From: Pseudomonas fluorescens
Lineage (GTDB): Bacteria > Pseudomonadota > Gammaproteobacteria > Pseudomonadales > Pseudomonadaceae
Length of the DNA stretch: 64,000 bases
Direction: 5' to 3'
NCBI RefSeq assembly: GCF_018614775.1
Contig: NZ_JAGGOF010000073.1
Location: 1 to 64,000, forward strand
Within the stretch, counting starts at the first letter, position 1, and each line of letters opens with the position of its first letter. Shown piece by piece: positions 8,355 to 16,135 of the stretch. The notes beneath the pieces were generated by a model, which did no database searches, had not been told where the DNA came from, and saw nothing but the letters and a program-made list of their open reading frames with translations. Made by a program: the position numbers and the translations under genes.

Positions 8355-9238
8355 TGCAGGCGGGTCTTCGAATCGATGTCGACACCTACCGCGGAACCCG
8401 CGAGGGCGTCCCGCAGTTGCTGGAGATCCTCCAGGAGGCGCAGGTCAAGGCGACGTTTTTCTTCAGCGTCGGGCCGGACAACATGGGGCGTCACCTCTGG
8501 CGCCTGGTCCGGCCCCGGTTTCTCTGGAAAATGTTGCGCTCCAATGCGGCGGGCCTGTACGGCTGGGACATTCTGCTGGCCGGTACCGCCTGGCCCGGCA
8601 AGCCGATCGGTCGCGATCTCGGGCACCTGATGCGTCAGGCCCGGGCCGCAGGCCATGAGGTCGGCCTGCATGCCTGGGATCACCATGGCTGGCAAGCCAA
8701 TGCCGGGCGTTGGGGGCAATCGCAACTGATCGAGCAGATCCGCCGAGGCGTGGACAGCCTCAGTGACATCCTCGGTGAACCCGTGACGTGTTCGGCAGCG
8801 GCCGGTTGGCGCGCCGATGCGCAAGTGGTCGAGGCCAAGCAGGTGTTTGGCTTTCGCTACAACAGCGATTGCCGTGGGCGCAGCCTGTTCCGGCCGGTGC
8901 TGGCCGACGGTGGCCTGGGAACGCCGCAGATTCCGGTGGACCTGCCGACCTTCGATGAAGTGGTCGGTCCGAACGTCACGGTCAAGGATTACAACGCTTA
9001 TGTTCTTGGGCGCTTTACTGCCGAAACGCTCAACGTCTACACGATCCATGCCGAAGTGGAAGGGATATTGATGGCAAACGATTTCCGTCAATTGTTGGCC
9101 GATGCGCGCCGACGAACTATCCGCTTCCAGCCGCTGGGCGAGCTGTTGCCGCCAACCGTTGGCGACCTGCCGGCGGGGCGCGTGGTACGCGGCACACTCG
9201 AAGGTCGGGAAGGCTGGCTGGGAGTGCAAGGCGCATGA
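8354..9238 (+). CDS. arnD: 4-deoxy-4-formamido-L-arabinose-phosphoundecaprenol deformylase
   Basis: This 294-residue NodB-type polysaccharide deacetylase homologue removes the formyl group from undecaprenyl-phosphate-Ara4FN. The N-terminal LRIDVDTYRGTREGVP carries the first metal Asp. The TFFFSVGPDNMGRH and VGLHAWDHHGWQA motifs hold the metal His pair and neighbouring residues. Its start overlaps the arnA stop by one base and its end overlaps arnT by ATGA. The length and gene order are those of standard arn operons. Confidence 0.95.
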   Translation: MQAGLRIDVDTYRGTREGVPQLLEILQEAQVKATFFFSVGPDNMGRHLWRLVRPRFLWKMLRSNAAGLYGWDILLAGTAWPGKPIGRDLGHLMRQARAAGHEVGLHAWDHHGWQANAGRWGQSQLIEQIRRGVDSLSDILGEPVTCSAAAGWRADAQVVEAKQVFGFRYNSDCRGRSLFRPVLADGGLGTPQIPVDLPTFDEVVGPNVTVKDYNAYVLGRFTAETLNVYTIHAEVEGILMANDFRQLLADARRRTIRFQPLGELLPPTVGDLPAGRVVRGTLEGREGWLGVQGA

Positions 9239-10887
9239 GCAAGCACTGGGCACTACCGCTGCTGCTGGCGACCTTCCTGCTGGCTTATCTGCTGCCGTTG
9301 GGCACCCATGGGCTATGGATCCCCGACGAAACCCGTTACGCCCAGGTCAGCCAAGGCATGTTGCTGAGCGGCGATTGGGTTTCCCCGCATTTCATGAGCC
9401 TGCGCTATTTTGAGAAACCCGCGGCGGGCTACTGGATGATCGCCCTAGGCCAGGCTGTGTTCGGGGAAAACCTGTTCGGCGTGCGCATCGCTTCGGCCAT
9501 CAGCACCGGCCTCAGTGTGATGCTGTGCTATCTGCTGGCCCGGCGGCTGTGGAACGATCCTCGCAAGGGTTTCGTCTGCGCCCTGTTGTACATGAGCCTG
9601 ACCGTGATCGCCGGCGCGGCGGGTTACGCCAACCTCGATCCGCAATTCACCTTCTGGGTCAACCTGAGCCTGGTGGCCTTGTGGTTTGCTCTGGACAGCC
9701 GCGGCCGCAGCACTCAACGCTTGATCGGCTGGGCGATGCTGGGACTGGCCTGCGGCATGGGTTTCTTGACCAAGGGCTTCCTCGCCTGGCTGTTGCCGGT
9801 GCTGGTCGCCCTGCCCTGGATGCTTTGGCAAAGACGCTGGCGTGAGTTGCTGGTCTTCGGGCCGGTGGCAATTGCCGTGGCTATCGCCGTCAGCCTGCCC
9901 TGGACCCTGGCGGTGCACGCAGAGGAACCGGACTACTGGCGGTTTTTCTTCTGGCACGAGCATATCCAGCGTTTCGCCGGGGACGATGCCCAGCATGACG
10001 CGCCATGGTGGTTCTATCTGCCGCTGCTGGTGGCGTTCAGTCTGCCATGGGTGGCGCTGCTGCCAACTGCCTTGCGCCAGGCCTGGCAAACACGTGGTCA
10101 GGCGAATATCGCGTTCCTGTCGTTATGGCTGTTGATGCCGCTGCTGTTTTTCAGCCTCAGCAAAGGCAAATTGCCCAGTTACATCCTGCCATGCCTGCTG
10201 CCGCTGGCGCTGCTCATGGGCCATGCGCTCGCGGACCGGCTGGAGCAGCAACAACGCCGGCCGCTTGTCATCAACGGTTGGCTCAACCTGACGCTGGGCC
10301 TGGTCGCGCTGCTCGCCCTGACCTATCTGCAGTTGAAAAACCCGCTTTATGACCGTGAGCCACACAATCTGGTGCTGCTGTGCTTCGCCCTGGGCGGCTG
10401 GGTTATCGCCAACCTGTTGCAGGCCCTCAGACCCTTGCGGTTTTGGGCCGCCCCGGCCTTCGGCAGTCTGCTGCTGATCGGGTTGCTACCGGCTGCGATG
10501 CCCGCGTCCGTGGTCACCAACAAAATGCCCGACCAGTTCATCCTCGAACACCTTCAGGCGCTCAGCCACACCGACAAGTTGCTGAGCAACGATCTGGGTG
10601 CGGCGTCCGCCCTTGCCTGGCGCCTGAAACGTGCCGAGGTGGCGTTGTACAACACCATCGGCGAGCTGAAATATGGCCTGGCCTACCCTGACGGCATCCA
10701 CCAGCGTGTCGACCCAGCACAGGTGCAACAGTGGATGCGCGAAGCCCGCGCGAGCGGCTCGGTCGGTGTGGTCATGCGGGTCAAGGGCGATGAGGAACTG
10801 CAGGAGATCGAACGGTTGCCCAAGGATGGAACGCGTTATGAACGTGGCAACCTGGTCATTCTGATCTTCCCCAAGGAGGCGTCATGA
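9235..10887 (+). CDS. arnT: Undecaprenyl phosphate-alpha-L-Ara4N transferase
   Basis: ArnT (550 residues) moves L-Ara4N from undecaprenyl phosphate to lipid A phosphates on the periplasmic side of the inner membrane. The opening helix is followed by GLWIPDETRYAQVSQGM, the PMT-family acidic loop, and the FEKPAAGYW motif typical of ArnT. About a dozen hydrophobic segments follow, with a periplasmic C-terminal domain from about residue 430. It is the GT39 enzyme of the arn operon, coupled by overlaps to arnD and arnE. A second, divergent GT39 lies at 61-1608. Confidence 0.95.
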   Translation: MSKHWALPLLLATFLLAYLLPLGTHGLWIPDETRYAQVSQGMLLSGDWVSPHFMSLRYFEKPAAGYWMIALGQAVFGENLFGVRIASAISTGLSVMLCYLLARRLWNDPRKGFVCALLYMSLTVIAGAAGYANLDPQFTFWVNLSLVALWFALDSRGRSTQRLIGWAMLGLACGMGFLTKGFLAWLLPVLVALPWMLWQRRWRELLVFGPVAIAVAIAVSLPWTLAVHAEEPDYWRFFFWHEHIQRFAGDDAQHDAPWWFYLPLLVAFSLPWVALLPTALRQAWQTRGQANIAFLSLWLLMPLLFFSLSKGKLPSYILPCLLPLALLMGHALADRLEQQQRRPLVINGWLNLTLGLVALLALTYLQLKNPLYDREPHNLVLLCFALGGWVIANLLQALRPLRFWAAPAFGSLLLIGLLPAAMPASVVTNKMPDQFILEHLQALSHTDKLLSNDLGAASALAWRLKRAEVALYNTIGELKYGLAYPDGIHQRVDPAQVQQWMREARASGSVGVVMRVKGDEELQEIERLPKDGTRYERGNLVILIFPKEAS

Positions 10888-11228
10888 GCCTGTTGTTGCT
10901 GTTGGCTGCCTGCCTGCTGACCTGCCTGGGACAAATCGCCCAGAAGTTCGCCGTTGAAAGTTGGCGCGGCGGGTCGTCGAGCTGGGTCGGGAAACTTCGA
11001 TCACCGTGGCTGTGGTTGGCGCTTGTCGCCCTGGGCGCCGGTCTGCTGGTGTGGCTGCTGGTGCTGCAGCGCCTGGAAGTCGGTATCGCCTACCCGATGC
11101 TGAGCCTCAATTTCGTCCTGATCACCGTAGTCGGCCGGTTCGTATTTCACGAAGCCGTCGATCGTCGCCACTGGTTGGGGGTTGCGCTGGTGATGGTCGG
11201 TGTGATGTTGCTGGGGCAACACGCATGA
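10884..11228 (+). CDS. arnE: L-Ara4N-phosphoundecaprenol flippase subunit ArnE
   Basis: This 114-residue SMR/EmrE-like protein has four hydrophobic segments. It opens with LLLLLAACLLTCLGQIAQKFA and later shows GIAYPMLSLNFVLITVVGRFVFHE, the ArnE signature region. With ArnF it is thought to flip undecaprenyl-phosphate-L-Ara4N to the periplasmic leaflet for ArnT. It overlaps arnT and arnF by four bases each. Confidence 0.93.
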   Translation: MSLLLLLAACLLTCLGQIAQKFAVESWRGGSSSWVGKLRSPWLWLALVALGAGLLVWLLVLQRLEVGIAYPMLSLNFVLITVVGRFVFHEAVDRRHWLGVALVMVGVMLLGQHA

Positions 11229-11626
11229 ATCTTCGTCGCGGCGTCATCTTTGCGCTCGGCAGCGTGCTGCTCGTCAGCGCCGCACAATTGGCTTTGCGCT
11301 GGAGCATGAGCCGTCTTCCGCCGCCCGGGCCGGGGCTCACCGAGCACCTCGACACCACGGCGCTAGCCGTGGTTCTGGGCGCCATTCTTGCCTACGCCCT
11401 GTCGATGCTCAGCTGGCTTCTGGCACTGCGGGACCTGCCGCTGGGCCGGGCCTACTCGCTGCTCAGCATCAGCTACGCGTTGGTGTACCTGCTCGCGGCT
11501 GCGCTGCCGGTCTTCAATGAAGGCTTCAGTCTTTCGAAAAGCCTGGGGGTGACGTTGGTCATCCTCGGTGTCCTTGTCATCAACTCTCGCCCCGTTCAAG
11601 CGGCCGAGTCCAGGAATGTCGTATGA
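11225..11626 (+). CDS. arnF: L-Ara4N-phosphoundecaprenol flippase subunit ArnF
   Basis: This 133-residue, four-helix SMR-type partner of ArnE has the conserved LPLGRAYSLLSISYALVYL segment and the VFNEGFSLSKSLGV loop. The start is ATG at 11225, inside the arnE stop (ATGA); a longer in-frame extension to 10961 only reads the arnE sequence out of frame and is discounted. It is followed by ugd with another ATGA overlap. Confidence 0.93.
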   Translation: MNLRRGVIFALGSVLLVSAAQLALRWSMSRLPPPGPGLTEHLDTTALAVVLGAILAYALSMLSWLLALRDLPLGRAYSLLSISYALVYLLAAALPVFNEGFSLSKSLGVTLVILGVLVINSRPVQAAESRNVV

Positions 11627-13020
11627 AAATCAGTGTATTCGGTAGCGGCTATGTCGGCCTGGTTCAAGCCACCGTTCTGGCGGAGGTAGGTCATGACGTC
11701 GTCTGCATGGACATCGACTACGAAAAAGTGGCCGCCCTCAACCAGGGCCATGTCAGCATTTTCGAGCCCGGGCTGGCCGGGTTGGTCAAGGACAACCTGG
11801 ATAACGGGAGGCTGCGGTTTACCTGCGAGGAGAAGCTCGCCGTAGAGCATGGCAAAGTGTTGTTCATCGCCGTGGGCACGCCATCACGCCCCGACGGTTC
11901 GGCGGACTTGAGCAGCGTCTTCGCGGTAGGCGAAGCCATTGCCAGGCACCGTATCGAGCCGGTCATCGTCGTGGAGAAGTCCACGGTCCCTGTCGGTACG
12001 GGGGATGCGCTGCGCGATCGAATCACCCAAGCCCTGCAACGCTATGGCCAGACACTGGACTTCGATATCGTCTCCAACCCCGAATTTCTCAAGGAGGGCT
12101 CGGCCGTTGCCGACTGCAGGCGTCCGGACCGGATCGTCATCGGGTGCGAGCGTGATGACGTCCGCGACGTGATGCGCGAGCTTTATGGGCCGTTCAATCG
12201 CAACCACGAGCGAATCATGTTCATGGACCTGCGCAGTGCGGAGCTGACCAAATATGCCGCCAACTGCATGCTCGCCACCAAGATCAGCTTCATCAACCAG
12301 ATCGCCGAGCTCGCCGAGCATCTGGGCGCCGATGTCGAATCGGTGCGCCTGGGCATTGGCGCCGACTCGCGGATCGGTTATGACTTCATCTATCCCGGTT
12401 GTGGGTACGGTGGATCCTGCTTTCCCAAGGACATGCGCGCATTGATCCACAGCGCCCAACAGGTCCAATGTTCCAATGACCTGCTGCAGGCCGTGGAGGC
12501 GATCAATCAACGGCAGAAACAGAAGCTGTTCGAGCGCATCAACGCGTTCTACGAGGGGGACCTGCATGGCAAGACGTTCGCGGTGTGGGGCCTGGCGTTC
12601 AAACCCAACACCGATGACATGCGCGACGCCCCCAGCCGGGTTCTGATGGAAGCCTTGTGGGAAGCCGGGGCGCATGTTCGGGCATTTGATCCAGAAGCCA
12701 TGCAACAGACTCAATCGCTGTATCAGGACCAGCACCATCTGAGCTTGATGGGCACTCCGGAAGCAACCCTCAGCGGTGCCGATGCGCTGATCATCTGCAC
12801 CGAGTGGCAACAGTTCAAAGCGCCGGACTTCGACCTGATCCACAAACGGCTCAAGGCCCCGGTGATCTTCGATGGCCGGAACCTGTACGACTCAGAGCGC
12901 CTGGCGCAGCGCGGATTCCAGTACTTTCCGATCGGGCGTGGCGACTCCTGCAAGTTGCCGGTTGCGCAACCCAGGAGCAACACCGGGATTGCGCTGTCAT
13001 CGATCAGCCACGGTCGTTGA
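11623..13020 (+). CDS. ugd: UDP-glucose 6-dehydrogenase
   Basis: Ugd (465 residues) oxidises UDP-glucose to UDP-glucuronate with NAD, supplying the arn pathway. It shows the N-terminal GSGYVGLVQA dinucleotide motif, the SNPEFLKEG substrate region, and the catalytic cysteine C266 in YGGSCFPKD. The C-terminal WGLAFKPNTDDMRDAPS motif is also intact. It ends the arn operon, as in P. aeruginosa (arnBCADTEF-ugd). UDP-GlcA made here could also feed the divergent epimerase at 2656-3627. Its last 17 bases overlap the convergent AraC gene. Confidence 0.96.
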   Translation: MKISVFGSGYVGLVQATVLAEVGHDVVCMDIDYEKVAALNQGHVSIFEPGLAGLVKDNLDNGRLRFTCEEKLAVEHGKVLFIAVGTPSRPDGSADLSSVFAVGEAIARHRIEPVIVVEKSTVPVGTGDALRDRITQALQRYGQTLDFDIVSNPEFLKEGSAVADCRRPDRIVIGCERDDVRDVMRELYGPFNRNHERIMFMDLRSAELTKYAANCMLATKISFINQIAELAEHLGADVESVRLGIGADSRIGYDFIYPGCGYGGSCFPKDMRALIHSAQQVQCSNDLLQAVEAINQRQKQKLFERINAFYEGDLHGKTFAVWGLAFKPNTDDMRDAPSRVLMEALWEAGAHVRAFDPEAMQQTQSLYQDQHHLSLMGTPEATLSGADALIICTEWQQFKAPDFDLIHKRLKAPVIFDGRNLYDSERLAQRGFQYFPIGRGDSCKLPVAQPRSNTGIALSSISHGR

Positions 13021-14035
13021 GAATCAGACTGCGATAGTGCCCCGGGTTGGACCCCGACCATTTGCGAAACGCTTTGTAGAAAGAGCTGGCATCGGCAAAG
13101 CCCAGGCGCGCGGCGATTTCAACGAAACTGATCGACGGCTCGGCCAGCCAGGCGATTGCCAGCTCCCTGCGCACGCTGTCCTTGAGCCCCTGATAGGTCT
13201 GGCCCTCCTCTGCCAGGCGTCGGCGCAGGGTGGAGGCGGACATGCACAACTGCTGGGCCAGTGCATCGGTTTCCGGCCACTGCTCGGCGGGTAATTGTCG
13301 CAGGTCATGCCGGATGCGACTGGCGAGGCTTTGCGGGTCGCGGTACTTGACCAGGATATTGGCCGGCGCCTGGGCCAGGAAACGCTTGAGTTCCTCCGTG
13401 CTGCGGCGGATGGGCAGGTCCAGGCATTCAGCGGCGAAAATCATCCGGGTGCGGGGTCGGTCGAAGCGCAGGTTCTGGGAAAACATCACCCGATAATCGT
13501 CGCAGAAGTCCGGCGCCGGGCAGCGCAGTTCGACCGACAGAATCGGGATGCGCCGCCCCGCCAGCCAGCAGGCCACGCCATGGACGATCATCCAATAGGT
13601 GAAATAGGTAAAGGCCCGCCGCGGTTCCTGGTCATCCTCCAGCAGGACGATCTCCGCCAGGCTTTGCTGGCGCACCCACTGCGCCGGCAGGTGTTCGAGC
13701 ATCAACGACAGAAAGCCGAGGCCCGCGGTCAACCCGGCCGCCAAGGTGGGTTGGGCCATGGCGCACTGGCAGAGGAATGCCAGGCTGCCAGACCTGAGCT
13801 TGCGCGGGTCCATGCCGAAAAATTCGTCATCCAGGCGCCGCGCCAGCAACCGCCAGAGCCGCGCATAGTCGTGGGCCGGCACGCGCGCCTGAGGATCCTC
13901 CAAGAGCACCGGGTCGATCCCCACCTTGCTCAGCACCTCAGCGGTGGCCGCGCCGGGGGCGCAGCTTTGCAGCAGCGCTTCCCTCACCAGTTGGATGGAG
14001 ATGGTGTCTTTTTCCGACACGATGCGGGTGTTCAC
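13004..14035 (-). CDS. AraC family transcriptional regulator
   Basis: This 343-residue regulator has an N-terminal ligand-type domain of the Arabinose_bd class (about residues 20-210) and a C-terminal double helix-turn-helix: LCMSASTLRRRLAEEGQTYQGLKD, then FVEIAARLGFADASSFYKAFRKWSGSNPGHYR in fragments. The start is GTG at 14035, sharing GTGA with the pssA stop, so the two are co-transcribed and translationally coupled. The C-terminal end overlaps ugd on the other strand by 17 bases. The effector and targets are unknown; coupling to a phospholipid enzyme gives a hint but no proof of a membrane-lipid role. Confidence 0.85.
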   Translation of the reverse strand: MNTRIVSEKDTISIQLVREALLQSCAPGAATAEVLSKVGIDPVLLEDPQARVPAHDYARLWRLLARRLDDEFFGMDPRKLRSGSLAFLCQCAMAQPTLAAGLTAGLGFLSLMLEHLPAQWVRQQSLAEIVLLEDDQEPRRAFTYFTYWMIVHGVACWLAGRRIPILSVELRCPAPDFCDDYRVMFSQNLRFDRPRTRMIFAAECLDLPIRRSTEELKRFLAQAPANILVKYRDPQSLASRIRHDLRQLPAEQWPETDALAQQLCMSASTLRRRLAEEGQTYQGLKDSVRRELAIAWLAEPSISFVEIAARLGFADASSFYKAFRKWSGSNPGHYRSLILNDRG

Positions 14036-15375
14036 AGGATCCGGTAAAGCAGCCGCTCGATCCGCACCCGACTGACCCGCTTGAGGAACTTGGCGACGGC
14101 GGCCGGGTAATCCGGCAGCGCTTCCAGGTCCAGGAAACGCTCGATCCGGCGCGTGTGCTGGAAGATCTGCTCAAGCTCGCTCCGGCGCGGCGCCAGCCAT
14201 TCACCCTTGGGGTCGTCCAGCAGCAAGGCGTTTTCCAGGTCCAGTCGAAAGGCCCGCGGGTTGAGGTTGTTGCCGGTCAACAAGGTATAGCGCTCGTCAA
14301 CCCACATGCCCTTGAGGTGATAGGTGTTGTCGCCATCGCGCCACAAATGCAGGTTCAACTGGCCGCTGTCGATGTAGCGCTGATGGCGCTTGGCGAAGCG
14401 CCGCAGGCTGATTTCATACAGGTACGGCAGCGCCGCGATGATCTTGAACGGCTCGCTCGGCGGGATGTAGAAGTCGTTGGCGGTCTTGTCGCCGACGATG
14501 ATGTCGATCTTGACCCCGCGGGCCAGGGCGCGGTTGAGTTCACGGGTCACGGCCAGGGGCAGGTTGAAGTACGGTGTGCAGATGGTCAGTTGCTGGCGAC
14601 TGCTGGCGATCAACTCGCCGATGACCCGGCTCAGCGGATTGTTCTTGCCCACGCCCAGCAGCGGACTCACCGACAGGCCAGTCTTGTCGACGCTGCCGGC
14701 TGTGGTGTCATAGGCCGCGTATTTCAACCGGCTGCGCAGGTCGCCGATGTCCTTGCGCAGGCTGCGGGTGCTGGGCAGGTTCGGCAGGTCCAGGCGATGC
14801 ACGGCCTTGGAGGTGATCAGGCCGTGTTGCACCAGGTGGTGCATGGAGTCGGCCAGGGCGGTGTTGTGCAGCAGGTGATAGCGGTCGTAGCGGTACTTGT
14901 CGAACTTGTGCAGGTACACGTTATTCAGGCTCGCGCCGCTGTAGAGCACGCAATCGTCGATCACGAAGCCTTTCAAGTGCAGCACGCCGAACAGCTCGCG
15001 GGTCTGCACCGGTACGCCGTAGATCGGTACTTCACTGGCGTGGCTGCGCGTCTGCTCCTGGTACCACGCCGAATTGCCCGGCTGCTTCTTGGCACCGATC
15101 AGCCCGCGCTGGGCCCGCAACCAGTCCACCACCACGACCACATCCAGTTCCGGACGGGCCGCCTTGGCGGCGTGCAAGGCATCGAGAATTTCCTGGCCGG
15201 CTTCGTCCTGTTGCAAGTACAGGGCAACAATGTAGATACGCTGGGTGGCCTGGGCGATTTTCTCCAGCAGGCAACGGCGGAATTCGGCGGCGCCATCAAG
15301 GATGGTCACGGCATCAGCGGTCAGTGCAAAGCTGCGCAGCTTGGGCAGCAAGGAGCGTTTGAAAAGCGACGGCAT
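14032..15375 (-). CDS. pssA: CDP-diacylglycerol--serine O-phosphatidyltransferase (PLD superfamily)
   Basis: PssA (447 residues, close to the E. coli enzyme) condenses CDP-diacylglycerol with serine to phosphatidylserine, the first step to phosphatidylethanolamine. Two HKD-type motifs are seen: HLKGFVIDDCVLYSGASLNN fragments near residue 135 and HLKGMWVDERYTLLTGNN near residue 355. The start is ATG at 15375 (MPSLFKRSLLPKL), matching the family N-terminus; the open frame extends 32 codons upstream without family sequence. The enzyme is a peripheral, ribosome- or membrane-associated protein in E. coli. It is followed by the AraC-type regulator through a 4-base overlap. Confidence 0.93.
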   Translation of the reverse strand: MPSLFKRSLLPKLRSFALTADAVTILDGAAEFRRCLLEKIAQATQRIYIVALYLQQDEAGQEILDALHAAKAARPELDVVVVVDWLRAQRGLIGAKKQPGNSAWYQEQTRSHASEVPIYGVPVQTRELFGVLHLKGFVIDDCVLYSGASLNNVYLHKFDKYRYDRYHLLHNTALADSMHHLVQHGLITSKAVHRLDLPNLPSTRSLRKDIGDLRSRLKYAAYDTTAGSVDKTGLSVSPLLGVGKNNPLSRVIGELIASSRQQLTICTPYFNLPLAVTRELNRALARGVKIDIIVGDKTANDFYIPPSEPFKIIAALPYLYEISLRRFAKRHQRYIDSGQLNLHLWRDGDNTYHLKGMWVDERYTLLTGNNLNPRAFRLDLENALLLDDPKGEWLAPRRSELEQIFQHTRRIERFLDLEALPDYPAAVAKFLKRVSRVRIERLLYRIL

Positions 15376-15522
15376 AGGGCTCGCAAAAGGTCGATTCCGA
15401 AGAGCGGATGAGCTTACACCATCACAGGTAACCCTGTGGAGCATCGCTTTGCTGGCGCTGTCACACTTCACATGCTATCGCTAGCGTCGTGCCTTTTATT
15501 TATCACCCGCTGGAGATCTGCC

Positions 15523-16002
15523 ATGTCTGCCCCTGCTGAAGCCCGTCCGCCGTTGCCGCCCTTCACCCGCGAGTCCGCCATCGAAAAAGTCCGCCTGGCC
15601 GAGGACGGCTGGAACTCCCGCGACCCGCAGCGGGTATCCCTGGCCTATACGCTGGACACCCAATGGCGCAACCGCGCCGAATTCATCCATGACCGCGAGG
15701 AAGCCAAGGCGTTCCTGACCCGCAAATGGGCCAAGGAGTTGGACTACCGGCTGATCAAGGAGCTCTGGGCGTTCACCGACAATCGCATCGCCGTGCGCTA
15801 CGCCTATGAATGGCACGACGACTCGGGCAACTGGTTTCGTTCCTATGGCAATGAAAACTGGGAGTTTGACGAGCACGGGCTGATGTCCAGCCGTTACGCC
15901 TGCATCAACGACCTGCCGATCAAGGAAAGCGAGCGCAAATACCATTGGCCCCTGGGTCGTCGGCCGGATGACCATCCGGGGCTGTCTGAATTGGGGTTGT
16001 AG
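15523..16002 (+). CDS. DUF1348 / NTF2-like family protein
   Basis: This 159-residue protein of the DUF1348 (SnoaL/NTF2-like) family has the conserved WNSRDPQRVSLAYT, WRNRAEF and NENWEFDEHGLM segments and the terminal W-P-L-GRRPDDHPGL. Function is unknown; members are small single-domain cone-shaped proteins. The start is ATG at 15523, behind TGGAG at 15511-15515. It stands alone, divergent from pssA and convergent with the helicase gene. An inverted repeat at 16083-16120 follows. Confidence 0.88.
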   Translation: MSAPAEARPPLPPFTRESAIEKVRLAEDGWNSRDPQRVSLAYTLDTQWRNRAEFIHDREEAKAFLTRKWAKELDYRLIKELWAFTDNRIAVRYAYEWHDDSGNWFRSYGNENWEFDEHGLMSSRYACINDLPIKESERKYHWPLGRRPDDHPGLSELGL

Positions 16003-16082
16003 CGCCACACCGGATCCTGTGGGGAGCACTTTATTGGAGCAAAGCCCGTTTGCGATGACACATTCGCTGCGTGCCGATTGAC

Positions 16083-16120
16083 TACCGCGATCCACTATTC
16101 CCCGCAGGTGGATCGCGGTA
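16083..16120. terminator. Perfect 13-bp inverted repeat between convergent genes
   Basis: TACCGCGATCCAC (16083-16095) pairs perfectly with GTGGATCGCGGTA (16108-16120) across a 12-base loop. It lies between the convergent DUF1348 and helicase genes and could serve both as a transcript 3-prime hairpin. No T-tract follows on either side, so classical intrinsic termination is not assured. Confidence 0.5.
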
Positions 16121-16135
16121 CCGTCGAGCGACAGA

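Noticed and set aside
14155..15411. 418-codon open frame opposite pssA
   Set aside because: Shadow frame, Gln/Val-rich, no domain; pssA has both catalytic motifs.
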